NCBI GenBank assembly: GCA_026168455.1
Contig: CM047431.1
Span: forward strand, 29,707,958 to 29,771,957
DNA length: 64,000 nucleotides
From: Theocolax elegans
Taxonomy: Eukaryota; Arthropoda; Insecta; Hymenoptera; Cerocephalidae
Reading direction: 5' to 3'
Part shown: positions 32,492 through 45,049 of the stretch, in pieces
Position numbering within the stretch: position 1 is the stretch's first letter
Layout of the letters: each line of letters begins with the position of its first letter
Made by a program: the position numbers and the translations under genes
The notes under the pieces: model-generated
What the model was told of the DNA's origin: nothing
What the model saw: only the letters and a program-made list of their open reading frames with translations
Database searches by the model: none

Positions 32492-32667
32492 CGCCGATGC
32501 AGATTTCCCTGCTCTCTCGATGCTACGAAAATAATTGTTCTTATTTACTATTCTTTGCTTAATACGTACCCTTTTGCTATTATCAGGTTCGGTTATTTTT
32601 ATCGTATGTATAAGTTTAACCTAATTAACATTTTTTTTATTTATTTGCTTTTGTAATAACTAGTTCG

Positions 32668-33716
32668 TTATTTCACGGGTGTTATAGGTTGTACCTTTCG
32701 TGGTCTACCTCGCTTTCTAGGTGGATTATTGCTGCTTGGCTTGTTTTGCTGTATCTTTTGTGCTATCGGGTGCTGCGAAGGGGAAGAATAAATTTTAGGT
32801 GGGATAATGTTTCTAGGGTGAATGTATCGCTTTGAGTCATTTACGTAGACTATAACTCTTCGCTTAGTATCTTCGTCTTCTAATATATAATAATTTGCCA
32901 AAACTACTTTTACTATTTTTGCGGGGCCTATGTTAATAGGTTGCATTTTTGCTGCAAGATGATTATCCTTTGATGACAAAACCCTATTGCGTCGACAAAC
33001 ACGATCGTCTACTTGGTATTGTACCAGCCTACAATCTTTATTATAATATCTAACTTGCCTAACTACGGCCATATCTATATGTTTTCTAACAAGATCATAT
33101 ATTGATGAAAGTCTATGTAATCTTTCGATCCATGCTGCTGTATTTGGTGCTAAGGGTGGGCTGAGGATTCTGGATGTATTCGTAGAAGGGCTGTCGGGAT
33201 TGGGCTTCTGCCAAGGTTTAAAAATTCTGGGCTGTATTTAGCAAAGCAGAACTCTCCTAAGTGTGGGTCCAACTCGCGATGATCTTCCTCTATAAAACTA
33301 TTTATCATCGGTTTCAAAATTTACCCCTTCTACAGGATTTGCCTGTGCAAAATAGGGTGGAAACAATGACTGTATTATGCCGTACCGCTGTAATTTTTCT
33401 GCAACCTAGTGGTTTGCAAATTCTGTCCCATTGTCCAAAATTAGATATTTGGGACAACCCCATCTGTTAATGACTAACTCATTAAAAGTTTGAAGCACTC
33501 TGCGTCAGCTCGTCTTAACGCTGCCATCTCTACATAACGGGTAAATAAATCTTCGAAGACGATTATGTAATTGAACCCATTATGTCCCATTATGTCGACT
33601 GCCACTACTGTCCAAGGTCCATCTATATTTCTACCTTGCATTATACATACTGGAGCTTGCTGATTGCTTTTATGAGCTTGACACTCTTCACAAGCTTTAA
33701 CATAATTGCAAGTGTC
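32668..33716 (-). pseudogene. Gypsy-3 integrase (decayed)
   Basis: Minus-strand pieces include VAVDIMGHNGFNYIIVFEDL (first Asp), LDNGTEF (second Asp), NPVEGVN (Glu region), NTAAWIERLHRLSSIYD and a C-terminal part VQYQVDDRVCRRNRVLS with NIGPAKIVKVV, the GPY/F-like turn. The end is basic (RKRGRPRKVQPITPVK). Several stops and frameshifts separate the pieces. It belongs to the same pol as the frames up to 35,510. Confidence 0.75.
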
Positions 33717-34560
33717 TTAATAGATACCTGGCCAGTAGTAGTAGGTGGCTAGCCATGCATGAGTCTTGTCATTTCTCAAATAACCTGCTTGTGGGGTATA
33801 ATGCGCTTCGTATAGAGCTTTCTCTCTATTGGCTGCTGGCAGTATTAGCTTCCATGCATCTAAATCAGGAACTAATGGGTCTTTTAGGAGATTGGGACGA
33901 TGTTCGTATAAGAGGTTGTCTTTTATACATAAATCAGGGTATTTTTTGGGAGAATTTATTACTGCTTGGATTTTCATTTGGTACCAAGAATCGCTGGTAT
34001 CAATTGTGGGTGTGCTGCTAATGCATCAGGTACCTTATGTTTGGCAGGATTGTGTTCTATTCTTGATTTTATGGAGCTAGAGAAGGTTATGGTGATCTGT
34101 TATCACGGTAAACTCTTCGTCTTGAAGGTAAACTTTGAATCTCTCAATTAACTACAGAACGGCTAAGCATTCCTTCTTTGTCACCGCATAATTACGTTTA
34201 CCTTTGTTAAGCGTTCTGTTTCGTTCTGTCTTTGTTTCATTTCGGCTATAGCATAGTCGCTAGCATCGGTTTGGAGGGTAAAAGGGAGGGAAATGTCGGG
34301 ACGGGCTAAACAGGGGTTTGGATAAATGCTAGCTTCATATTCTCGAATGCATCCTGCTGTTCTTGATGCCATTGCCATCTGACATCTTTTCGCGTTGAAT
34401 AATTTAACGGTGCTCTATATTCGGCTAAATTATCAATGAAATGTGCGTAGCAGAACTCAGACTTTTCTCTATTGATTTTAAACATATTATATGCTCTTCG
34501 AATGTTTTGGTTGTAATAATATCGTCCAGATATGCAAACACATTTAGCTCCCATTCTGGC
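33717..34560 (-). pseudogene. Gypsy-3 RNase H and integrase zinc domain (decayed)
   Basis: NREKALYEAHYTPQAGYLRNDKTH with TYYYWPGIY (33,717-33,850) is the integrase N-terminal segment with mutated HHCC. CLARPDISLPFTLQTDASDYAI (about 34,250-34,320) is the start of RNase H. Many frame breaks. Confidence 0.75.
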
Positions 34561-34952
34561 TTTGTGAGCTTGTCCATCATTTTCTGAAATATTGCCGGTG
34601 CATTCGATAGGCCGTAGGGAACTCAGATAAATTGGAATAATCCTATACGAGGAAGTGAAAATGTTGTAATTTCGCGGCTTTCTGGTGCTGAAGGGACTTG
34701 GTGGTAAGCTTGAGATAAATCAAGCTTACTAATGTAACGGCTTTCTCTCACCTGATCGAGAATGTCGTCCATGTTGCGCATAGGAGAGGCTTTTTTTGTA
34801 ACCGCGTTAACCTGTCGAAAATCTATACAGAAACGGTATTTTCCGTTCGCTTTAGGGACTATTATTAGGCAGCTGCACCACGGACTTTCCGAAGGTTTGA
34901 TGATACCTTCCTTCAGCATTCTATCAATTTCTTCGCATCCACCCTGCAGCAT
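34500..34952 (-). pseudogene. Gypsy-3 reverse transcriptase (decayed)
   Basis: The 109-codon frame has KEGIIKPSESPWCSCLIIVPK, YRFCIDFRQVNAVTKK and SKLDLSQAYHQV (motif A, catalytic Asp). A stop follows LFQFI, and the YLDD box (FAYLDDII) is found in another frame at about 34,517-34,540. Non-functional. Confidence 0.85.
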
Positions 34953-35064
34953 CTTCGGCGAATAACGGCGGTTTCGCTAACGAATCGATTCGGCACTTTG
35001 CACATCGATCTTGTGGCAATCTAGGTTAGTTACACATCAGGTTTTTGGTGTTAGGGGAATCGTC

Positions 35065-35560
35065 TCATTTAGTAGCTACTGTAATCTTCTTTCTTGATCC
35101 GGTGTATCTCGTTTTAATCCTACTATGCTTGTTATGAATAATACCTTTATCAGTCCACCACGTATCATTCTCGTAGCATATATACATGTTCGCTTTACGT
35201 TTAAAGTCGATGCCTAATGTGCAATCATTGCTGAATTGCTGGATTTTCACAATTTGTGCTGTAATATTCTACTCATTTCTCGACCAATGAATGAGTGTAC
35301 TGATCCATCGTCAAGTAAAGCTGTATGCTTTTGTCTGTTTAACTCTATTTTAAAGAAATGATGTGGACCGATGCCGGGTACTTGCTGCATTAGGGAATTA
35401 TTTGCTGCTAACTGGGAAGGTATTGACCCTTCTGGGTGATTGGGTGAGAAAATACAGGCTTTTACTCTTATTGCAACTGCAGTTTTTATAGCTGACTTTC
35501 TGCTTTCCACAAATTCCGCAGCTTAATGGAACCGGACATTCCTTAAATGATAGATAGGGG
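35065..35560 (-). pseudogene. Gypsy-3 retropepsin and gag tail (decayed)
   Basis: ALLDDGSVHSFIG is the protease active-site region with DDG in place of DSG/DTG. Upstream, PLSCGICG may be the last knuckle of gag. The rest of gag is absent: the sequence joins a LINE fragment at about 35,600. Confidence 0.65.
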
Positions 35561-35599
35561 ATAAATCCGCGGAGGCAGGCTGGTCAAGCTAAGTTAATG

Positions 35600-36061
35600 C
35601 AGGCTGGGTGACAGTGAGCGGTCAAGAATTCGAAGTGATAAATGATGTGAATGTGGAGGCGAGGTTATAGAAGTTAATCTCTGCCAGATTTCTCTTCCAA
35701 AATTTCTTCTCTTCAGCTGGCGTATTAGAAATCTGAAGAGTGACACCGATGGCGTTATAACTAACTGCGAAGGGAGCGATCATCTTAATGTATTCAAAAG
35801 TTGGTACTGGTTCACGAATCAGGAAACGATCCAGCCGCATATGAGAAGATCCATTCGACTTTACCGCATGGTGTGTCGGCTCAGGCTGTATAAGCGAGAG
35901 GCCCAGTGCCGACAGGTTTGCTCTAAACATATTTGCAGCAGCACCAGAAGAGTCCAACTTAATGTTGAAATCACCGGTGGCAACAACAAGGAGTTACTCC
36001 TTCCTCTCCAAAAATATCGGACTTTGCGCCTTTTTAAAAGGTGGGCCCATTCCATTACCAC
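35600..36061 (-). pseudogene. LINE endonuclease fragment
   Basis: The minus strand contains VVATGDFNIKLDSSG (the GDFN motif), then LGLSLIQPEPTHH and MRLDRFLI, the central and later motifs of APE-type LINE endonucleases. Frames are broken around 35,957. It is not collinear with the RT fragment at 38,531-39,949, since endonuclease should lie to the right of RT on this strand, so it is a separate copy. Confidence 0.72.
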
Positions 36062-38005
36062 AACTCCAAATATAGCAGAAAGTAACCGAATCTCAATGTT
36101 TCTTATGATTTGGTTATCTTATTATTCTACTATCTATATTCCCTTATTCGGAGCAGGCGAAAATCCCGCTGGAACGGGAATGAACGATATGGCGGTATTC
36201 GGAATAACGGGAATAATCTACGCAGACAATTAATAATCAAAATCTTACTCGATAAATTATTAAAAAAACTATTTATTACTTATAAGATAAAACAGAGTTA
36301 ACAAAGAATAATTATGTGTCACGTCCAGACTTGTAGTAACTACTATAAAAATGTTACAAGAAGGTAAATGGTTAATAAACCATTCGCGTTCCTTTCGCTC
36401 TTGTTTGACTAGGACTAGCTTTACGTCTCCGGGAGTAGCGAGCGAAGTTATTGAGAGTAGTGATGTAGGATACAATGTGGGATAATAAAATAATATATAT
36501 TTTTATTCGAATTAATCATGAATTATTTATTTAAATTTGTTAGTATAATAATATACTGCTTTCTTTTAAATGAACATGTGTAACTAAATTCTTTTAGCTT
36601 TTTAATGGGCAAAGACGCACATAAAATTACACTATTTTATTAACAATTGAATAAAATTATTTAAGTCAAATAACAATTTTAATTTTGACTAAATAAACAA
36701 TTGTACGGCGAACACGTTAACAAATTATATAATGAAATATACACAATGTTATTTTATTATAAACATTAATAATTAATAATCGAGATAAGAATTATTATAA
36801 ATAAATGCAGTTTAAATTAAAAATTGTAGCCGTCGAAAACACGAATTATTGTCAATAAATTGCGATTCAAACAATAATTATTGCAAATAAAAAGCAATGC
36901 AAACAAGAATATTTATAAATAAATTACAGTTCCAAATAATAATTGTTGTAAGAGAAAACGGTTGGTTCAGTAATTGAAATAACATAAAATATCAGGTTTG
37001 CCTTTACGAATATTACAAGTGTATAGATAGCCGAACAGAATATACCTTAAGTACCCAAATATATATAGATGTATATATAAACTTCCCAATAGGGGTTTAT
37101 GACGCCCGACATGTTAAATTTGGATCTTCTGTCTGCTTCCCACCACTGGTTGGGGGTGGGCGGGTTATGGAGCCCTGGCGTCATAACCTGAAGGTCTCTC
37201 TTCCTCGTACTAAAGTACGTATCTTCCCTCTCTGTGATGTGTCTCGATTCCCGAATACAAGGTCCCTCTTGATTTTGAATGCGCATTTTTTTAAAGTCCA
37301 AGTAGCAGAGCTTCGCCCTCGGATACAAATCAAAGAGTTGACTGGCAGAGCTTCGCCTTACGAAAGCTTTAGACGAAAAAGTAGGAGTGTCTGCGTCTGT
37401 TCTGGGTCCTCTTTATATACCCTAAAAATCTATGCATCTGTTCTTGTCTTACGCTTTGTTTTAGATGGAAATTGCGTAAGTAGTTCTCGATTTTTCTGTG
37501 CTTGCACCCGATTGGACCGTTAGATGTGCGTGATCAAAAATTATCGAATCCCATGCATTGTCTGTATTGCTTCGTAGTCAATTCGGAGAATTTGCTGCCT
37601 CGCTTTTATTACTGCGACATTACCCAAAATGCGACTTAATTTATTACTTCTTTCTAATGCTCGAGTTTTCTAGTCCATGTTTGCCATCGCCGGCTCTTCT
37701 CCGAGCATTGATTTTATAGTGCAGTACAAAAAAAACTCTTGCGCAACCCTTCGTTTCGATCTCACTATCGGCGATCCCGCTTATATTGGTATTGGCTTTG
37801 AATAATATCTTCAACTCTACTTATCAGTCTCTTTTTCGTTTGAAACAGACGTAAATTAATCTGTCCCTTAGCTCTATAAATTATATTTTATATTACTGCA
37901 TTTACTTAGAATCATTCTTTATCAACCTTATTTTGTTCGTCTTCTACGCCGTAATTTTATTCTAAACTACGCAGTACTTTTTACGAAAAATAATATTATA
38001 ATTTT
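36062..38005. other. Unassigned AT-rich stretch
   Basis: No gene recognised. Contains diverged tandem units of about 55 bp (AATAATTATTGCAAATAAA type) at 36,780-36,960. A hairpin GGTTATGGAGCCC...TCATAACC is at about 37,162-37,187. On the minus strand a TATATAAAG box lies near 37,410-37,420. The last two could belong to a retroelement LTR or leader, but no partner copy exists in the window. Confidence 0.4.
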
Positions 38006-38530
38006 CACTCTCATCCATTTTTCGGAAAATTAGGCGATCGCCAAATCAATGTGTAACTGTCAACCGATCGAAGCGTATCAGTACCTTTTACCCAGTAGTA
38101 CTGCTCGGTGAACGGGGGGTACGAATTTCCCGCAAATACATCTATGAGACCCAGTGCACGGTTTATCTGAAGCAGGATCGAGTAAGCAGATTCGGGAGTG
38201 CACCCGATCCATCTTGTGTGTGTGCGAGTGCGTGTAGTGTAAGGACGGGGTCGTACGCGAATGCAAGCATGGTTCGCGGGAGTGTTCGCCGCGGCATTGG
38301 GCCGCCTTGTGGAAGCCGATGTTTGACCTCCGTTGCCCAGGAAGTCGTCGAAGACCACAGGATGGGCTGGGCCATCCGCGGGGTTTCTTCCGGCAAGGTA
38401 TTTTTATATTACCATGACCACCCCCCAGCGAGTGTGTTAGGGAACACCGGTACCCAGACAGTGGATCCTGGGGGATACTTGTTATCACGGCACAAGATCA
38501 GGATGGCCAATTTTGTTAATTATTAAAATT
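38006..38530 (+). repeat. Unclassified 860-bp repeat, diverged partial copy
   Basis: TTCACTCTCATCCATTTTTCG through GGATGGCCAATTTTGTTAAT follows the order of 40,060-40,620, with conserved islands GGTTCGCG, GCCGCGGCA, CCGTTGCCCAGGA and GGGCCATCC. Divergence is substantial. The 5' hairpin part is missing. Confidence 0.7.
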
Positions 38531-39949
38531 ATCTATTAATTCTCCTATGAAGTCATAATGAACGTAAGACCCCATGTGATATTAACAACACTTGCTTTGA
38601 CCAGTCTAAGGCGGGCGACAACCATACACCCAACCTCATTCTCATAATCAAAATAGAAATTCAACAACATAACCCAAGAAGCAGCGGCCAGATCCACTCG
38701 CAAAACGTATGCCTGACTACCCAGGATCATTACCTTTGTCTTCTTAACATTCAGTGCAAGATCATTTGATAAAGCCCAGGATGCTACTGCATATGCAACC
38801 AGGGTAATTCGATGTACACCCGACTCCAAATCCGCTGGTAGAAAAGAATAATAAACCTGGGAATCATCAGCTGCCTACCTCGTCCACAATCGCCTTCGAG
38901 CGACCCACTAAATAATGATAAAACCATTTCAGTACTGTGTCAGTACAACTCATCCTACGCAGTTTAAGCAGCAGCGGCCCATGCGGCAATGACTGAAACG
39001 CTTTAAAGAAGTCAAACAGAACTAAGACAGTTATCATACGAGAATCTATAGCCCTTCTAATATCGTCCAGGACCCCCAAAAATGCCGTCTGTGTATTATG
39101 ACCTCTGCGAAAGCCCGCTTGTCTAGGATTCATCAAATGATGGTTCTCCAAGTATGACGACAATAGAAAGTGAACTAATCGTTCCAACAGTATCGAGATT
39201 TCGCAGAGTTTGGCAATCAATCTAGTATCGGAGCGTGTCTGAATCCTGTTCGACTTCGCCAGCGGAAACAGTAAGGTTCGCTTCCAACTTTCCGGAAAGA
39301 AACCGATCATCAATAGCTCATTGAAAACCTCAGTTAAATGCGGAATCATCTGCGGCTCTAAGAGCTTTAACATTTTCACCGATAACTTATCCGTCCCCAC
39401 TGCCCTTGATTTTGCTTTGCTGAGAACGCGCTAAACTCCTCTAGGATGAATGGTATCCAACTGAAATCTAGCAGGAGTAAGATAATCATTAATATTAATG
39501 AGGAACAATGAATCAAGAAAACATTCAATTGCTGAGTGGTGAAAAATTCTAATGGTGATGAACCCAAATTAGAACACAATCCCAAGCCTTTCTGCTCTCT
39601 CCATTTAGCTCTAGGATCTGTAGCCTTCATCAGTTTATTTGAGAGATACCTCTATTTATTGCTATCAAGCATATCAGAGATTTTATTTCTTAAAATTTTG
39701 TACCTCTCGTAGTCTTCAATTTTTCGTAAGATTTGAGAAGTTCTAAAAGCCGAGTTTATAGATTTAATCAGACCTCTAATTCCAGTTGTAATCCACGGCT
39801 TATGTTTATATAGAAACTTTGTTTTGCGTGATAATGGAAGAAAGCAGTTGGCGCGACACGCAAAGTGACTTACTCTGTGACGGAAATCGTCACACAATCT
39901 ATTCACGACGAATAGAATATTTAAAATCCTGTTAAATGTAAGTCGTCGG
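38531..39949 (-). pseudogene. LINE reverse-transcriptase fragment with internal deletion
   Basis: Minus-strand frames: KPWITTGIRGLIKSINSAFR (endonuclease-RT linker, 39,652-39,972), then MGTDKLSVKMLKLLEPQMIP, RSDTRLIAKLCEISILLERL and VLFDFFKAFQSLPHG (motif A). After KAIVDEV the sequence jumps at about 38,870 to ADDSQVYYS. The GVPQGS motif and the start of the FADD box are therefore deleted. A thumb segment with NVKKTKVMILGSQ follows. It is the same family as the LINE at 60,480. It lies between two copies of the 860-bp repeat. Confidence 0.82.
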
Positions 39950-40807
39950 AGCCCTTGGTATGTCAAGGCCAACCGACGACATTTGTTTACAGAATCAAGT
40001 GTATAACTATGCGCGCAATGGTACGTAGGGATGAGAGCGCGAGTGTGTGTGTGTGTTCCCCACTCTCATCCCTTTTTCGAAAATTAGGCGATTGCCTAAT
40101 CAGTACGTCCCGATCCGCCGCTCGAGGCGGACAACACTTATCCGGACCGATAGTTAGTGTTTGGCTAATAAGGCGCGTGAGGCGTAATAGAGCCATCGGT
40201 CACCCGGAACATCCTCGTGAGTGAGCCGCGAGTGATTTGGTGTGTGTATTAAGGACGGGAAGTGTTGAGTGAGTGCGGACGCGGTTCGCGAGGCACTCGC
40301 CGCGGCACAGGGCCGCCTTCCACCACCGCAGCCGACGTCGGTCCTCCGTTGCCCAGGAGGACACAGGGACAAGGATCGGCTAGGCCATCCACGGGGCGCA
40401 CCCCGGTAAGTCTTCTTATATTACCGCGCGCTCCCCCCCCCTACCCGAGTGTATGTGTGTGTGTACATCGGGAGTGTATTCGGGTACGCCGGTACCCGAA
40501 TAGCGGAGATCGGGGCAAAGTCAACCGCAGGCGAGGGTCTCGATCCGGTTGGCTCCCGATACTTCCGCCCGCGCGAAGTAACATTGTCGCGGCACGAGGC
40601 CTGGATGGCCAATTGTTAATTAAATAAATAAATGTTTTATTAATTTTTTATTTTAATTAATTGTGTTTATTGTGTTCTCCCCGCTCCCGCCGACATCCTT
40701 TAATTTTATAATTCGTGTCGAGGCAAGGAGGATCGCCCGAATCCTCCATACCGTACGTCCCAGCGAACTCGCGTTCCTGGCGACAGCCCGCAGTTCGGAT
40801 AAATTAA
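39950..40807 (+). repeat. Unclassified 860-bp repeat, left copy
   Basis: Starts GTAAGTCGTCGGAGCC and ends GATAAATTAA. It is almost identical to 56,923-57,787. It begins with a strong stem (GTCGTCGG...CCGACGAC), then GGGATGAGAG...CTCTCATCCC, then ATTAGGCGATTGCCTAAT. The middle is GC-rich and includes CGGTAAGTCTTCTT, which resembles a splice donor. Frames within it (up to 141 codons) differ between strands and show no known protein. No TG...CA ends or target duplication, so I cannot class it. Confidence 0.85.
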
Positions 40808-40842
40808 GAGAAGTGTCGCGGCGAAACGTAAGCGGGTTGAGT

Positions 40843-40878
<36 letters not shown>

Positions 40879-41640
40879 GTTGTACGAGTTAAAGTGAGAG
40901 AGAGAGAGAGAGAGCGCGAGAGACGGCGTGTGAGACGCGTCTCTATACCGGAGTATTCCCCCTCTTGCTCGGGTATCCGAGGAGAGGTATACACCGGTAT
41001 ATCGAGAGAGAGTTCGCGCGCGACCGTGTTTAGCCGGAAGCGCCCGATCTCACCGAGATCGGTCTCTCTCGATCGCAAGCTTGCCGGGAGATCTTTGCTA
41101 GCTTGTATGGGAGCAGCAAAGTAGGGAGAGAGTAGCTTGCGCCGCGGATCGCGGGCTGCGAGAAGCCCTCCCGAACAGCGCACGGGAAAGACTTCGCGAG
41201 AGCCGATCATCATGGCTCTCTCCGATTGCGCCTGCGAGTGGGAGTGAGAGAGAGAATCCCTAGTCACGGGGAATCGGAGTTAGGTGCTAGGCGGGCTATA
41301 CGGTGTGTGTGAGAGAGAGATAGCGCGAACGCCTAGCCCTTTCGCGTATTAAGTCTTTGCAGTTGGTTTCGCCGAGAGAAACCACTGCGGCGAATTATTT
41401 TATTCCAATCTAATAAAATAAGTTTGTTCCCCTGTTCAATCTATTTTATTATTGGTGTGAGAGTGTTTAAAATAGATTCTTTCGGGAGAGGTAGCTGCCC
41501 CACCCCTCCACCCTTTTAAAGAAAATTTTAAAATTATAATATTTGTTTTCTTTTTATACGGGACGCGGCGAAATTTTAATTGGTTTTATTTCTGAGTTCG
41601 AGAGCGAAAATTTTGCTGCTTCCTCCCGTCCCTGACATAT
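40808..41640 (+). other. GA-rich, GC-rich segment, possible 5' part of Gypsy-2
   Basis: Begins GAGAAGTGTCGCGGCGAAAC, with (GA)n runs at 40,841-40,874 and 40,896-40,911. Frames such as 40,842-41,267 are by-products of the repeats. From about 41,340 it shows the same AAATAATT-bordered style as the Gypsy-2 leader. An LTR or leader start is plausible, but I found no TG/CA end or primer-binding site. Confidence 0.4.
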
Positions 41641-43429
41641 ATTATATAGTAATTATAATTTAATAATTGTGTTTATTATTTATTATTATTTATTTATGTA
41701 ATATATGTATAAATTTTTGTGTATATTAAATATATTTTACAACTATTGTTAATTATATAGACTTGTTTGCAAGTTAAATAATTAACATTAAGTAACTTTG
41801 TGTGAATCAGCCGCAAAGTTACAATAGTTGTAATATTAATTATTTAAGCTCGTGTGTGAGTAAAATAATTAAAACTAGCTAAAATCCTCACTCGCTCACG
41901 CTCGCTCGCTGAAAAATCATTATCTAATAGATAATATTAAATTAAACTAAAAAATATTTTATTATTTAACTACATTCAATTATTATTTATTAAATTGTAC
42001 CCATATAGATTTATTATCATATGTATAATAATTAATGAATTTATTATTATTATACGATGAATTAAAATGATAATATTAAAAAAATAGAAATTGTCTATAA
42101 AAATAATAATTTTTGTATGAAATAGAGTTTAATTATTATTGCAATAGCACTTTTCATAAAGGAATTATTATTGATTTTTTATTGTCATGTGATATGTATA
42201 CATCCTTTGCAAATAATTATTTTATTTATTTGGCAGTACTTATTAATTTGTGTGTTATTGGTAATTTGGTAATAGCACTTTTTATACACTGAGTAAAATA
42301 TTATAAACTATATTACAAAAAATCTATATAAAATAATCTATATTAAAAATTACTATATTGTATAGGAAAAGTGTGACATCTCAGCAATATAATAATTTTT
42401 GCTATGTTATATAGTAAAATTTAGATATACTATCTTTTAATATCCAATATCGTAATTTTTGATATTCAATATAGTAATTTTTAGTATATAAGTCAGCAAA
42501 TTTTATTATTCAATCTGGTATTTTTTAAATGCGAATGTAAGGAAGTAAAAATGAATTATATTTTGTTTTTAATTAATTCGAAATAGAATGTATATATTGG
42601 GGGAATTCCATTTGTTAATTAAGTACTACAGAAGCATTTAATATTTGGAGATTTAATTATATACTATTCTTACGCAGTTGATCGCAATTTTTATTCACTC
42701 GCATATATTTATTCATTACACTTATTAGTCACTAACTTAAATATTGTTTCAATCGCTATCATTGCAATACGCTGAACGGAAGATACATTTTCGCATAATA
42801 ACTAAATATCTTGTTGTTTCTTATATACTAGTTGACACATTTTTGAGCATTTGCGAGAAGAACTGGAAAAATAGAAAATTTTATACACGCCACCTATTGG
42901 ACGAATGGAGTAATTAGAATATAACGTTACATTTTTAATAGCCTTAAATTAAAAAGTCGTCTCAAAACAATTGAATACTGAAAAAGAAATGAACGTATAC
43001 GCGTATATAAAATATTTCTACAAAACATATTATACAAATTTTAATATATGTAGTATATATATTTCACTATACATATATGATGTAAGAACTTTTGTTATTT
43101 TGATATTAAAATTTGCTATTTACGTAAGATTAATTATAACGTTACATATTAAATATTGTAAAACTTTATTTTATAAATTTTATAAAATAACAAAATATAG
43201 TATAAAAATTTTAATAATTTTTGTCTATATATATAACTAATTTATATAAAAACTCAACCAAATAATTAAATATTGATCATACATATATAATTATAATCTA
43301 TTTATATATTAGGTAGTTTATGTTATTATGTATTATGGTACTTAAAGTATTTATGGTATTTGTGTTATTTATATTATTTTATTACTATTTATTATTATTT
43401 TTATTATTATCTACTGGAACGCACATTAC

Positions 43430-43775
43430 GAAATTAAAAAAAATCATTTCTTTCTGAAGATGATTTCCAGGTCCCTAATGTTACCTCCAGATCATCGCGG
43501 CATCATCTACTGTAACGCACATTACGAAATTAAAAAAAAAATTAATTTCTTCCTGTAGATGATGTCCAGGTCCCTTATGTTACCTCCAGATCATCGCAAC
43601 ATCATCTATTGGAACGCACATTACGAAATTTAAAAAAAAATTAATTTCTTCCTGTAGATGATATTCAGGTACCTTATGTTGCCTCCAGATCATCGCGACA
43701 TCATCTACTGGAACAAACATTACGAAATTAAAAAAAAAATATTCCCTTCCTGTTGATGATATCCAGTCCTTCATG
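43430..43775 (+). repeat. Satellite B array, block 1
   Basis: About 95-100-bp units: CTTCCTGTAGATGATGTCCAG, GTTACCTCCAGATCATCG, CATCATCTACTGGAACG and an A-rich linker. Confidence 0.85.
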
Positions 43776-44915
43776 TTACCTTTAGTTATAACTGATCGAT
43801 ATAAGCAAATAAATAATCGAGATAAATAATCGAGGTTTTTTTATAAAAAGTTAAGCATTATTTCTAATTAATCCGTGTGGTTTCGCGATACTTTCATTAA
43901 AAAAATTCATTTTTTCGAAAATTCAAGAGAGATAAGAAGAGTTAAAAAATAAAAAGTCTGCCTGTACGGACATACGAACGTACGCTCAGACTTAAACTTT
44001 TAAACCATTAAAAAATTACTTAAATACCTATAAAAAATTCAAACACTAAGTCAAATTATTCCTTTGGGTGCCGCGATCATATTGAATTAAAAAAAATTAA
44101 TTTTTGTAAACTATTTAAAATATATAACATAATTTATACTTAAATCGTCATTTAGACAGTATAAAATTTTAATATAATGTGGATGGATGTGGATGTGGAC
44201 AATATCATTTAATATCTACTTAATGAACTGTATTATTAATTTCTTCCTGTAGATGATGTCCAGGTCCCTTATGTTACCTCCAGATCATCGCAACATCATC
44301 TATTGGAACGCACATTACGAAATTTAAAAAAAAATTAATTTCTTCCTGTAGATGATATTCAGGTACCTTATGTTGCCTCCAGATCATCGCGACATCATCT
44401 ACTGGAACAAACATTACGAAATTAAAAAAAAATATTCCCTTCCTGTTGATGATATCCAGTCCTTCATGTTACCTTTAGTTATAACTGATCGATATAAGCA
44501 AATAAATAATCGAGATAAATAATCGAGGTTTTTTTATAAAAAAGTTAAGCATTATTTCTAATTAATCCGTGTGGTTTCGCGATACTTTCATTAAAAAAAA
44601 TTCATTTTTTCGAAAATTCAAGAGAGATAAGAAGAGTTAAAAAATAAAAAGTCTGCCTGTACGGACATACGAACGTACGCTCAGACTTAAACTTTTAAAC
44701 CATTAAAAAATTACTTAAATACCTATAAAAAATTCAAACACTAAGTCAAATTATTCCTTTGGGTGCCGCGATCATATTGAATTAAAAAAAATTAATTTTT
44801 GTAAACTATTTAAAATATATAACATAATTTATACTTAAATCGTCATTTAGACAGTATAAAATTTTAATATAATGTGGATGGATGTGGATGTGGACAATAT
44901 CATTTAATATCTACT
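43545..44915 (+). repeat. Tandem duplication of about 685 bp
   Basis: 43,545-44,230 is repeated at 44,230-44,915. Each unit has two satellite-B monomers and one 450-bp unit. The two copies are almost identical. Confidence 0.8.
43765..44215 (+). repeat. 450-bp satellite-associated unit (first of four)
   Basis: Begins CCTTCATGTTACCTTTAGTT and ends AATATAATGTGGAT. Other copies are at about 44,450-44,905, 46,550-47,005 and 49,360-49,820. Each holds a GTCTGCCTGTACGGAC...GTACGCTCAGAC inverted repeat with a variable (GTACGGAC)n run inside. Non-coding. Confidence 0.82.
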
Positions 44916-45049
44916 TAATGAACTGTATTTTTCTGAATTTCTGAGAATTGATCTACTACGTACATCCTACATTCTAGTAACGTTGTTAATATCTCTTAGT
45001 TTATTAACAAAATTATCATAAATTTATAATAATACTATATATATTGGAA

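Noticed and set aside
37152..37190. Copia-like primer-binding region (GGTTATGGAGCCC)
   Set aside because: Only partly similar to the copia tRNA-iMet site and part of a local palindrome; no LTR pair or copia protein nearby.
40842..41267. 141-codon Ser/Leu/Thr-rich frame and its opposite-strand partner
   Set aside because: Generated by (GA)n simple repeats; no domain.
41450..41475. Possible Gypsy-2 primer-binding site TGGTGTGAGAGTG (tRNA-Leu-like)
   Set aside because: Three mismatches in 13 bases and no CA-ending LTR boundary just upstream.
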